Part shown: one piece after another, positions 47,010 to 55,635 of the stretch
Layout of the letters: each line of letters opens with the position of its first letter
Position numbering within the stretch: position 1 is the first letter of the stretch
Origin: Pseudotamlana agarivorans
GTDB taxonomy: Bacteria; Bacteroidota; Bacteroidia; Flavobacteriales; Flavobacteriaceae
Length of the DNA: 64,000 bases
Direction of reading: 5' to 3'
NCBI RefSeq assembly: GCF_018860245.1
Contig: NZ_JAHKPD010000013.1
Location: 62,001-126,000 of the forward strand
The notes under the pieces: model-generated
Seen by the model: only the letters and a program-made list of their open reading frames with translations
Database searches by the model: none
What the model was told of the DNA's origin: nothing
Program-made: the position numbers and the translations under genes

Positions 47010-48854
47010 ATGAAAAAAGGAGCTATATATTTTATTTTTTCAGTATTACTGCTTTCAACTAGTTTGTTAAGTGCTCAAAAAACAACCTCCCAAAGATCGA
47101 ATGACACACTTATGGGGTGGTTTAGAGATGCAAAGTTTGGCATGTTTATTCATTTTGGAGCAGAGACTCCCGAACATTTACAACATAGTGACTTAACTAG
47201 AACTCAAAAATATGAGGCAGCAGTAAAGGCATTTAATCCTGTAGATTTTGATGCCAATAAGTGGGTGGGCATTGCAAAAAATGCTGGAATGAAATACATC
47301 GTTTTTACAACCAAACACCATGATGGGTTTTGTAAATGGGATTCGAAATTAACAGATTGGGATGTTATAGATCAAACGCCTTTTAAGCGTGATATATTGG
47401 CAGAACTAGCTGCGGCTTGTAAGGCAGCAGATATAAAACTTGGTTTTTACTATTCTATTGCCGATTGGCATCATCCGGAGTACGACCCGAAATATAGCAA
47501 CCGTAAGGGGTTTCATTTTTACCCCAATAAAGATGCAGATATCACCAAATATATGGACTACATGTATGGGCAAATAAAGGAATTATGTGAAAATTATCAG
47601 CCTAAATTATTTTGGTTTGATGGTTCTAGTGGATTTAGAAACCCAAACCGCAAACGATTATTAGGCCAACAAGAAATGGTGGATTTATTAAATTCTTATG
47701 GTGCCATTTCCAACAGTCGATTAGGAGATGACGATGCGTTGAAATATGTGAATTATTTATCGATGGGTGATAATATGGCGCCATCTGGAAACATAGGTGT
47801 CGATTTTGAATCGGCTCAAACTATGAATAATTCTTGGCATTATAATCCCACAGATAATCATTGGAAATCGCCCAAGCTTATACTTGAAAAACTTATTGAT
47901 ATCGTTGGTAATGGCGGTAATTATTTGTTAAATGTTGGACCTGATGCTAAAGGTGTTATTCCAGAGGAATCTAAATCGCGACTTGAAATAGTTGGGGAAT
48001 GGCTACAAAAAAATGGAGAGGCCATTTATGGCACTAAAGCAAGTCCATACCCCTATGAATTTAACTGGGGGTCCATGACCACACGCCAAATGGAAACTAA
48101 CACCATTCTATACTTAAGTGTTGCAAATTGGCCAAAGGATGGTGACTTCAACTTATTCGGCTTATCTAATAAAGTTTTAAATGTTTCGCTTTTAGATAGC
48201 GGGGAACCACTCCTTTTTGGCAGGTATTTTAATGCTGATGCTGGTATAAGTAAACTACAAATTGAAATTCCTAAAAAAGCCCCTAATTCCTATGTTTCTG
48301 TGATAAAAATGGTTGTAGAAGGTACTCCCGTAGTGGATCAAGCATTTATACAGCAACAAGATGGAACCGTTATTTTAGATGCTTTTAGAGCTACTATACA
48401 TGATAAAGTGTTGGTTTCAAATAAGCCACGGCGTCCAATAGGTCACAGGCTTTTTACCGTTCCAAAAAAGGGAGTTGGTGTAATGCCTGCTAGAGGTATG
48501 ACGGTTGGGTTAAATCAGATGGGCGATGCGTTGCATTGGGATTTTAGAATTATGAATCCTGGTACATATAAAGTAGCGGTGATTTGCAGTATTAAAGACC
48601 AAGAACACTGGAATCCTAAAGGTAAAATGAAAGTAACTGTTGCTGGACACTCGGTTGAAAATAAACTTATAGAGGACAAACGTTGGGATAATCAAAGAAT
48701 GGCTACCGAAATGAAGTGTGTACAATCCATTCTAGGAACAGTAACCATTAATCATGCTGGTATGCATACACTTTCAGCCGAGGTTACTGCTAATTTTACA
48801 GAATTAAGTCCGAAGGTAATAAGTATACAATTAATCCCAATGAAAATAGATTGA
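47010..48854 (+). CDS. GH29 alpha-L-fucosidase with C-terminal extension
   Basis: This 614-residue secreted protein has a signal peptide ending SLLSAQ. GH29 motifs are FGMFIHFGAET, TKHHDGFCKWDS (H103, H104) and nucleophile D204 in LFWFDGSSGF. The region after residue 420 (VILDAFRATIHD through TANFTELSPKV) matches the extension of the 37256 protein, so the two are paralogues; this one retains the canonical binding motif. It follows the GH141-like gene by ten bases. A 147-bp gap without recognisable features precedes the next sulfatase. Confidence 0.92.
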   Translation: MKKGAIYFIFSVLLLSTSLLSAQKTTSQRSNDTLMGWFRDAKFGMFIHFGAETPEHLQHSDLTRTQKYEAAVKAFNPVDFDANKWVGIAKNAGMKYIVFTTKHHDGFCKWDSKLTDWDVIDQTPFKRDILAELAAACKAADIKLGFYYSIADWHHPEYDPKYSNRKGFHFYPNKDADITKYMDYMYGQIKELCENYQPKLFWFDGSSGFRNPNRKRLLGQQEMVDLLNSYGAISNSRLGDDDALKYVNYLSMGDNMAPSGNIGVDFESAQTMNNSWHYNPTDNHWKSPKLILEKLIDIVGNGGNYLLNVGPDAKGVIPEESKSRLEIVGEWLQKNGEAIYGTKASPYPYEFNWGSMTTRQMETNTILYLSVANWPKDGDFNLFGLSNKVLNVSLLDSGEPLLFGRYFNADAGISKLQIEIPKKAPNSYVSVIKMVVEGTPVVDQAFIQQQDGTVILDAFRATIHDKVLVSNKPRRPIGHRLFTVPKKGVGVMPARGMTVGLNQMGDALHWDFRIMNPGTYKVAVICSIKDQEHWNPKGKMKVTVAGHSVENKLIEDKRWDNQRMATEMKCVQSILGTVTINHAGMHTLSAEVTANFTELSPKVISIQLIPMKID

Positions 48855-49001
48855 AGTATTAGTTATGAATGAATGATGCCCTTGTAATAGTAGGGATTGG
48901 AAATGAACAAAGTCTTCTTTTTAAAGGAGAAGTCGTGAAAGTTCAACTTTAAAATTAGTAATAATAGGCTATGGGTATTTTAAAAATGGAATCAAAAAAT
49001 A

Positions 49002-50768
49002 ATGGGTAAGATGCAAAAGATGTTTAGATTTTTGTGCTTTTTAATAGGTTTTACAACCATAATACCGAGCTCCGTTTTAGCCCAAAACAAAGCCCTTAAA
49101 AATAGTAAACCTAATGTGATTTTGATTATGACCGACGATCAAGGTTATGGCGATCTTAGCTGTCATGGCAATTCCGTTTTGAAAACACCCAGTTTAGATC
49201 GGTTGCATAGTGAATCTATTCGATTTACCAATTTTCATGTAAGTCCGTTTTGTACACCAACACGTGCAGCTTTAATGACGGGGCGTTATCCAGCACGAAC
49301 TGGAGCATATCGTACGAGTTCTGGAAGAACGATGTTACATACCGATGAGCAGACCATTGCGAACGTGTTTTCTGAGAACGGATACAAAACAGGAATGGTT
49401 GGTAAATGGCATCTTGGAGATAATGCACCTCATCGTCCACAAGATAAAGGGTTTCAAGATGTGGTATGGCATCGTAGTGGTGGTGTTGGGCAAGCTTCCG
49501 ACTATTGGGGGAATGATTATTTTGATGATACTTATGAGCGTAATGGAACATTTGAAACGTTAAAAGGGTATTGTACCGATGTTTGGTTTGACGAAGCGAA
49601 ACGTTTTATAAATGAAAATAAAACAGACCCCTTTTTTCTTTATTTGGCCACAAACGCACCTCATGGGCCATATTTCGTCGATTCAAAATGGAGCGATCCT
49701 TACCAAGGTAAAGCAAGTTGGGCCAATGGGCCAGAATTTTATGGAATGATAGCTAATTTTGATTATAATCTTGGCTTGCTTCGTAACCAGCTTGAAACTA
49801 TGGGAATTGCCGATAATACGATTCTTATATTTATGTCTGATAATGGAACAGCCAAAGGTGGTAAATTCAAAGGGCTTGATAGTGAGTCCATTCAAGGTTA
49901 TAATGCTGGGATGCGTGGAAAAAAATCTTCGATTTATGAAGGCGGGCATCGTGTACCTTTTTTCATTTATTGGCCTAAAGGAAAGTTAACGGGTGGCCGG
50001 GATATAAATGCTTTAGCAGCTCATATTGATGTCTTACCAACATTAGCAGATTTATGTGGTATATCTGTTCCAGAGACGCATCATCCAGATGGAATTTCTT
50101 TTAAAACGGTATTAGAAAACCCAAAATCTAAAGCAAGTCGTAATCACCTTATCGTTCAATTTCAAGGTGGGGCGTATTTTAAAACTGATCCCAAACCATG
50201 GGATGATTCTTGTATAATTAAAGACGATTGGCGACTTATAAATGGCAAAGCACTTTACAATATAAAGACCGATTTAGCACAGACAAATGATGTTGCTATA
50301 GAAAATCCTAAGATTGTGGCAGAACTACGTAAGTTGTACCCACCCTTTTGGGAGTCTGTTGCGCCTAGGATGACTCCTGTTTCAATTGATATTGGGAATC
50401 CAGCAGAAAAGAAAGTGGTGTTATGTTCTCAAGATTGGTATATGTCCAGTGGCAATCCGCCGTGGAATTTTGGTTCTATCAAAAAACTTCCAAAAGTAAC
50501 GGGACCTTGGATGATAAATGTGAAAAAAGCGGGAAAATATCGTCTTACACTTAGGCAGTTTCCGGAGGAAGCTGATAAGGTCGTAAAAGCAGTTCGAGCA
50601 AAAATTGAAATTGCTGGTTTAGAAAGAGAATCAAAAGTGGAATTTGGAAGTAAGGGTGTTGTTTTTGAAATCGAACTTCCAAAGGGGAAAACTCAGCTCA
50701 CAACTTATCTTTATAATGAAAAAGAAGAAGTTGGTGGCGCCTATTTTACTGAAGTTGAAGAAATTTAA
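49002..50768 (+). CDS. S1-family sulfatase with C-terminal beta domain
   Basis: This 588-residue secreted sulfatase has a signal peptide ending SSVLAQ. Motifs are MTDDQGYGDLSCHG, maturation signature CTPTRAALMTGRY with C84, GKWHLGD, TNAPHGPY and MSDNGTAKG. It parallels the sulfatase at 14289, including GGVGQ, NDYFDDTY and GYNAGMRG, and has the same extra C-terminal region of about 110 residues. In-frame ATGs at 49011 and 49020 are alternative starts. A 121-bp gap, with only a weak hairpin lacking a T-run, separates it from the esterase gene. Confidence 0.92.
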   Translation: MGKMQKMFRFLCFLIGFTTIIPSSVLAQNKALKNSKPNVILIMTDDQGYGDLSCHGNSVLKTPSLDRLHSESIRFTNFHVSPFCTPTRAALMTGRYPARTGAYRTSSGRTMLHTDEQTIANVFSENGYKTGMVGKWHLGDNAPHRPQDKGFQDVVWHRSGGVGQASDYWGNDYFDDTYERNGTFETLKGYCTDVWFDEAKRFINENKTDPFFLYLATNAPHGPYFVDSKWSDPYQGKASWANGPEFYGMIANFDYNLGLLRNQLETMGIADNTILIFMSDNGTAKGGKFKGLDSESIQGYNAGMRGKKSSIYEGGHRVPFFIYWPKGKLTGGRDINALAAHIDVLPTLADLCGISVPETHHPDGISFKTVLENPKSKASRNHLIVQFQGGAYFKTDPKPWDDSCIIKDDWRLINGKALYNIKTDLAQTNDVAIENPKIVAELRKLYPPFWESVAPRMTPVSIDIGNPAEKKVVLCSQDWYMSSGNPPWNFGSIKKLPKVTGPWMINVKKAGKYRLTLRQFPEEADKVVKAVRAKIEIAGLERESKVEFGSKGVVFEIELPKGKTQLTTYLYNEKEEVGGAYFTEVEEI

Positions 50769-50889
50769 TGTGTATAATTTAAGTTATGAAAAAACCACTT
50801 AAAAAAGTTTTTAACCCGATTAATTTAGTGGTTCACTAAAGTATAATAATAGAAAAAAAACATAAATAAGACGTTTTAAGAGTCAGAAC

Positions 50890-52143
50890 ATGAATAAAAT
50901 CATATCAAAATATATCCATTTAAAATCAATATTAGGAATAATAGTGTTTTCGTTTTGTACCACTTTTTTTGGACAAAATAAAGAAGCGCCATTAACCAAA
51001 TTACTCGATGCTACAGTTTTTGAAACACCAAAACTGTATTGGAAACCCGAACTAGACCAAGGCAATATCAAAGCGCTTTTTTACGAAACCCTCGATTATA
51101 AAGGGAAACCCACTAGAGCCTTTGCCTATATGGGGATTCCTGAAAGTGAGACACCTGTACCAGCTATGGTTTTGGTACATGGTGGCGGCGGACGCGCGTT
51201 TTACGAATGGGTAAAAATTTGGAATGATAGAGGCTATGCAGCCATAGCGATGAGTTTAGAAGGGCATGTACATGACGATAAAGGCGCAGGTAAATTTGTG
51301 CATGAATTTAGTGGCCCGCAACGTGTAGGACGTTTTGATGATATAGAACTACCGTTAAAGGAACAATGGATGTATCATGCCGTTTCCGATATTTTATTAG
51401 GACATTCTTTATTAGCAGCACAGCCAGAGGTTGATGCCAGTCGCATTGGTATAACAGGAATCTCTTGGGGCGGAATTTTAAGCAGCTTGGTATCTGGAGT
51501 TGATAACCGATTACAATGCGCCATACCGGTTTACGGTGCGGGGTTTCTATATGAGTCAAAAGGACATTTTGGAGATGAAGGCGATAATAGTTCGGAAGTT
51601 ATTGAAAAGAAAAAATTCTGGGATCCTGCGCGTCAATTTTCTAAAGCTAAGGTACCAACACTTTGGGTAAATGGTGATAGCGATGCTCATTTTTCATTAA
51701 ATATTACATCACATTCCTTTGATGTTACCAAAGACCACGCGTTTATGAGTATTCATCACGGTATGAAGCATGGACATCCTCCGGGGTGGAGACCCAATGA
51801 AGTTCCAGAGATTTATGCCTTTGCAGATTATATTTTAAAAGGAAAATCACCAGGTTTAGGCCGTATCACAAAACAACCTTCAGAAGGAAAAAGTGTGGTG
51901 AAATATGCTTCCGAAGTACCTGTTTTGAAAGCCACTTTGTATTATCAAAAAGAGCCATTAACCTATACAAAATTAGAAGGTGAAAAGCATCCGCATTCAG
52001 GCACTTGGTTTTCTAAACCATTAAAATTACATGCAAAAGATAAATCGGTAGTGGTAGAACTTCCAAAAGACTGTAAAACCTATTATGTGAATTTGGAGGA
52101 TGAGCGTGGATTTATTATTTCAACACAACTTATAGAATTATAA
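50890..52143 (+). CDS. Alpha/beta-hydrolase, probable carbohydrate esterase
   Basis: This 417-residue secreted protein has a signal peptide ending TTFFGQ. The alpha/beta-hydrolase features are oxyanion-hole HGGGGR, nucleophile S192 in GISWGG, the acid in WVNGDSDAHFS and the His in HGMKHGHPPGW. It resembles dienelactone hydrolase or acetyl-xylan-esterase-like proteins of PULs and may deacetylate the polymer. The last 47 residues match, without gaps, the C-terminal part of the chimeric remnant at 55435-55635, showing that a second copy once existed. A sulfatase gene follows 13 bases after its stop. Confidence 0.8.
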   Translation: MNKIISKYIHLKSILGIIVFSFCTTFFGQNKEAPLTKLLDATVFETPKLYWKPELDQGNIKALFYETLDYKGKPTRAFAYMGIPESETPVPAMVLVHGGGGRAFYEWVKIWNDRGYAAIAMSLEGHVHDDKGAGKFVHEFSGPQRVGRFDDIELPLKEQWMYHAVSDILLGHSLLAAQPEVDASRIGITGISWGGILSSLVSGVDNRLQCAIPVYGAGFLYESKGHFGDEGDNSSEVIEKKKFWDPARQFSKAKVPTLWVNGDSDAHFSLNITSHSFDVTKDHAFMSIHHGMKHGHPPGWRPNEVPEIYAFADYILKGKSPGLGRITKQPSEGKSVVKYASEVPVLKATLYYQKEPLTYTKLEGEKHPHSGTWFSKPLKLHAKDKSVVVELPKDCKTYYVNLEDERGFIISTQLIEL

Positions 52144-52156
52144 CATTTCACAGGAT

Positions 52157-53692
52157 ATGAAAAACCTTAGAAAAGCTAGTTTAATATTATGCATACTTTC
52201 AATATGGAGTCCATTATGCTTGGCACAAGTAAATCAACAACCGCCCAATATTGTGTTGATTAATGCCGACGATCTTGGGTACGGAGATTTAAGTTGTTAT
52301 GGAGCAACAAAACTTCAAACACCAAACATCGATAAATTAGCTAAAGAAGGAAGAATGTTTACAGATGCGCATTCGGCTTCTGCTGTTTGTACCCCATCGC
52401 GATATGCTTTACTAACAGGAGAGTACCCTATTCGACACGGGGATTTAAACAATCCTGTTTTTCTTAAAAACAAACTCGTAATTGATACCAAAAAGGAAAC
52501 ATTGGCCTCCTTGCTAAAAAAAGCAGGTTATACAACAGCCTGTGTTGGAAAATGGCACCTTGGTTTTGGAACAACAGAGCCCGTAGATTGGAATAAACCA
52601 TTAGCTCCCGGTCCCAACGAACTTGGTTTTGATTATTACTACGGTGTTCCAGTGGTAAATAGCCATCCTCCTTTTGTATATGTTGAAAATCATAATGTGG
52701 TTGGACTAACAGGAGACGACCCATTTGTATATGGAGAAAAAGCCAAAACAAAAGACGTTTTTGAAAAAATGAATTTGGATCATATTGGTGGAGCAGATGA
52801 GGCGCATGCCCTATATGTTGATGATCAGGTTGGAACCCATTTAAAAGAGAAAGCAATGGCTTGGATGAAGGAGCAAAAAGACAATCCTTTCTTTCTGTAT
52901 TTTGCTACAACAAACATTCACCATCCGTTTACGCCAGCACCACAATTTATAGGAACTAGTGAAAGTGGCTTGTATGGCGATTTTGTTCATGAGCTAGACT
53001 GGATTGTTGGTGAGGTTATGAACACCTTGAAAGAAATGGATGAAGCCGATAATACATTGGTAATATTTACAAGTGATAATGGCGGCATGTTTAATGCTAC
53101 TGGTCAAAAAGCTTGGAAAGATGGACACAAATTAAATGGTGATTTATTAGGTTTTAAGTTTGATGCTTGGGAAGGTGGTCATCGTATTCCTTTTATAGCG
53201 CATTGGCCCAATAAAATTGATGGTGGTGAGGTGTCTAATCAATTGATCTGTAATGTAGATATGTTAGCAACTTTCGCAGCACTTACAAAACAGGAATTGG
53301 AGCAAGGACAAGGACAGGATAGTAAAAATATATTGAAAGCCATTACTGGTGAAACCAATAAACAGATAAGAGACGAAGTGCTTTTAGCACCTAAAAGAAA
53401 ATCTCATTTGGCAATTCGTAAAGGAAACTGGTTATATATCGGTGCTCAAGGAGGTGGAGGTTTTGCTTCTAAAAAACAGGGCACACATGCTTTTGGTGGA
53501 CCAGCGGCCATATCATTCGCCAAAGAAGTCAATAGTGATATTGAAAATGGTAAAATAAAAGCAGATGCACCACCTGCACAGCTTTATAATTTGGAAACGG
53601 ATTTAAATCAAACAACAAATCTATATAACCGACATCCTGAAAAAGTAAAAGAGATGAAAATGCTATTAAAAATGTATCAAGCAGAAAAGTAA
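52157..53692 (+). CDS. S1-family sulfatase
   Basis: This 511-residue secreted sulfatase has a signal peptide ending PLCLAQ. Motifs are NADDLGYGDLSCYG, maturation signature CTPSRYALLTGEY with C78, GKWHLGF and TSDNGGMFN. YFATTNIHHPF takes the place of the NAPH motif. It lies between the esterase and the first of two near-identical sulfatases. The 59-bp gap after it contains a 7-bp palindrome (53706-53712 with 53720-53726) that lacks a T-run. Sulfate position is unknown. Confidence 0.93.
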   Translation: MKNLRKASLILCILSIWSPLCLAQVNQQPPNIVLINADDLGYGDLSCYGATKLQTPNIDKLAKEGRMFTDAHSASAVCTPSRYALLTGEYPIRHGDLNNPVFLKNKLVIDTKKETLASLLKKAGYTTACVGKWHLGFGTTEPVDWNKPLAPGPNELGFDYYYGVPVVNSHPPFVYVENHNVVGLTGDDPFVYGEKAKTKDVFEKMNLDHIGGADEAHALYVDDQVGTHLKEKAMAWMKEQKDNPFFLYFATTNIHHPFTPAPQFIGTSESGLYGDFVHELDWIVGEVMNTLKEMDEADNTLVIFTSDNGGMFNATGQKAWKDGHKLNGDLLGFKFDAWEGGHRIPFIAHWPNKIDGGEVSNQLICNVDMLATFAALTKQELEQGQGQDSKNILKAITGETNKQIRDEVLLAPKRKSHLAIRKGNWLYIGAQGGGGFASKKQGTHAFGGPAAISFAKEVNSDIENGKIKADAPPAQLYNLETDLNQTTNLYNRHPEKVKEMKMLLKMYQAEK

Positions 53693-53751
53693 AAGAATCA
53701 AAGGTGTATTAACGAGTTCTTAATACGCACTAAAAAATAAAATATATAGAA

Positions 53752-55287
53752 ATGAAATCATTTAATCCATTACAAAGCGCATTACTGTTTTTGTTTGTGA
53801 CGTGTTCTGTTATAAGTCAAAATAAGTCTCTTGAAAACTCAAAACCAAATATTATTTTTTTGATGACCGATGATCAACGTTGGGATAATTTTGGGTGTTA
53901 TGGAAGGCCAGAGTTTAAAACTGCAAATATAGACCGATTGGCAGACGAAGGCGTTGTTTTTGATAGAGTATTTTATCCTGTTGCCATTTGTATGCCTAGT
54001 AGAGCAACCATGATGTCTGGTCGTTATTTGTCTAATCATAAAGTAGGCTTTTCCTATCCAAACAATCTTACTTTTTCAAAAACAGATTTTGAAGCTACTT
54101 ATCCAGCTCAATTAAAACAATCAGGATATCGTACAGGGTTTGTAGGTAAATTTGGTTTTGCTGTTACCGATACAGCCTACCATGCCAAGGGTGGGGTTTC
54201 TAATTATGATTTACAAGAACACCTAGGGAAATACTTCGATTATTTTGCAGGTAAAGGTGTACATTTTAGAGGCGCCTTTAAAGCATGGCCCGAAGATGCA
54301 AGATTAAATGAGATTTATGATGAAAACAGACCCCTTAACGAAAGAACCCTAAAAACTGGAGATGCGATGTTACATTTCTTAGATACGCAACCTAAGGATA
54401 AACCATTTTGTTTGTCTGTTAGTTTTTATGCGGTAAAGAATGATAAAGATATCGATATGTATCCACCTCATGTCAAGGTGTTTGAAAATAAAAACTTTAG
54501 TGTTCCAGAAAATTGGGTGGAAGGGAAAAATACCAAACTACCAGAATTACTGGACCATTGGAGAGGTGTACCACTACATATGAAGCGCACATCGACGCCC
54601 GAATTATATCAAAAATTAGTAAGAAGATTTGCAACTCAAGGCTATACCGTAGACCAGCAGGTCGGCCGATTGATTGAGAAACTGGAAGATATGGGGATTC
54701 TCGATAATACCATAATTATTTATACAAGTGATAATGGTCGTTTTCATGGTTCACAAGGCCTATATGATAAGGCCATTCTTTATGAAGAATCTATAAAAGC
54801 CCCATTAATTGTTTTTGATGGTCGCAAAACAAAAGAAAAAAGGGGATATCGAGAAGATGCCTTCATATCATCAGTAGATATAGCGCCTACCATATTGTCT
54901 TTTGCAGGAATAGAAACACCAGGAAAGATGCAAGGCAAAAGTTTTACAGACATATTAGATCAAACTCAAAACAGAAAACAATGGCAAAAATCGGTGTATT
55001 CAGAGAGTCTTTTTATAAGCGATTTACATTCTAAAAGAAAATATCCAGATTTTGAAATCGCAAATCAAGAGATTATTAAGGCCAACAAATCTTATAGATC
55101 TAGAGGGGTTAGGGATGAAAAGTATAAATACCTTATTTATTATGAACATCAACCAGTTATAGAAGAATTATATGATTTAGACAATGATCCTCATGAGATG
55201 AATAATGTAGTAAGTGATAAAAAGTATGCTAAAGTATTAAAGAGGCTAAGGATAGAAACTGAAAAAAAACACAAAGAAATTCAATAA
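53752..55287 (+). CDS. S1-family sulfatase (copy A of a near-identical pair)
   Basis: This 511-residue secreted sulfatase has a signal peptide ending SVISQ. Motifs are MTDDQRWDNFGCYG, maturation signature CMPSRATMMSGRY with C80 (TG changed to SG at the end), GKFGFAVTD and TSDNGRFHGSQG. The protein is nearly identical to the sulfatase at 55632 except at the signal peptide and in one 151-bp island (55011-55161). The stop codon lies within an AAT microsatellite. The two copies likely share substrate, unless the island, near the C-terminus, changes binding. Confidence 0.93.
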   Translation: MKSFNPLQSALLFLFVTCSVISQNKSLENSKPNIIFLMTDDQRWDNFGCYGRPEFKTANIDRLADEGVVFDRVFYPVAICMPSRATMMSGRYLSNHKVGFSYPNNLTFSKTDFEATYPAQLKQSGYRTGFVGKFGFAVTDTAYHAKGGVSNYDLQEHLGKYFDYFAGKGVHFRGAFKAWPEDARLNEIYDENRPLNERTLKTGDAMLHFLDTQPKDKPFCLSVSFYAVKNDKDIDMYPPHVKVFENKNFSVPENWVEGKNTKLPELLDHWRGVPLHMKRTSTPELYQKLVRRFATQGYTVDQQVGRLIEKLEDMGILDNTIIIYTSDNGRFHGSQGLYDKAILYEESIKAPLIVFDGRKTKEKRGYREDAFISSVDIAPTILSFAGIETPGKMQGKSFTDILDQTQNRKQWQKSVYSESLFISDLHSKRKYPDFEIANQEIIKANKSYRSRGVRDEKYKYLIYYEHQPVIEELYDLDNDPHEMNNVVSDKKYAKVLKRLRIETEKKHKEIQ

Positions 55288-55306
55288 TAATAATAATAAT
55301 AATAAT
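55283..55306 (+). repeat. AAT microsatellite, eight units
   Basis: Eight AAT triplets span the stop codon of sulfatase copy A. The matching place after copy B (57139-57150) has four, which accounts exactly for the 12-base length difference of the flanking direct repeat. Confidence 0.9.
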
Positions 55307-55491
55307 AAGGTTTTTGCCTTAAAGGCAGGATCCTAAATAAAATTGAGGCTAACAATTGAATTATGCAAAGGTGTAATTCGTATTTAAAGAAGCTAAAGCA
55401 GAATTAACTAAAAAAATATAAAATTATATAGAGCATGAAAAAATATATATTGACATCTTTTTACCTCTTAATAGTAGGTTTTTTATCGACA
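55283..55491 (+). repeat. Direct repeat, copy 1 (sulfatase stop to beta-helix gene codon 19)
   Basis: This segment is nearly identical to 57139-57335. Differences are the AAT count, a few bases around the GCCTTAAAGG stretch, and one base before the ATG. Identity stops abruptly after the shared TTATCGACA. Confidence 0.92.
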
Positions 55492-55635
55492 TGCTATTGG
55501 TTTTTTAAACTTTTAAATTTCAACGTAATAGATAAGTTAGTAGAGGTTAAATCACTAAATATTTGTAAAACGAACTTGATAAACTTTGAGGATAAAAGCG
55601 ACTTTATTCTTTCAAAACACCTTATAGAATTATGA
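55435..55635 (+). pseudogene. Chimeric remnant: beta-helix gene 5' end fused to esterase 3' end
   Basis: The 66-codon frame is made of two parts. Codons 1-19 (MKKYILTSFYLLIVGFLST) equal the signal peptide start of the beta-helix/PDZ gene at 57279. Codons 20-66 align without gaps to the last 47 residues of the esterase at 50890, with 21 identities by my count, including WF.K, CKT, ED and the terminal LIEL. It therefore looks like a deletion or recombination joint between a truncated second copy of the beta-helix gene and a decayed second copy of the esterase gene. The TGA overlaps the ATG of the next sulfatase (ATGA). Whether the small product is made is unknown; a functional role is unlikely. 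Confidence 0.85.

Noticed and set aside
50796-50834. Hairpin AACCACT/AGTGGTT after the sulfatase at 49002 as a terminator
   Set aside because: The stem is short and bulged, the loop is long and no T-run follows.
55435-55635. A new small secreted protein of 66 residues
   Set aside because: Both halves are explained by neighbouring genes (beta-helix signal peptide and esterase tail), so it is better read as a recombination remnant.
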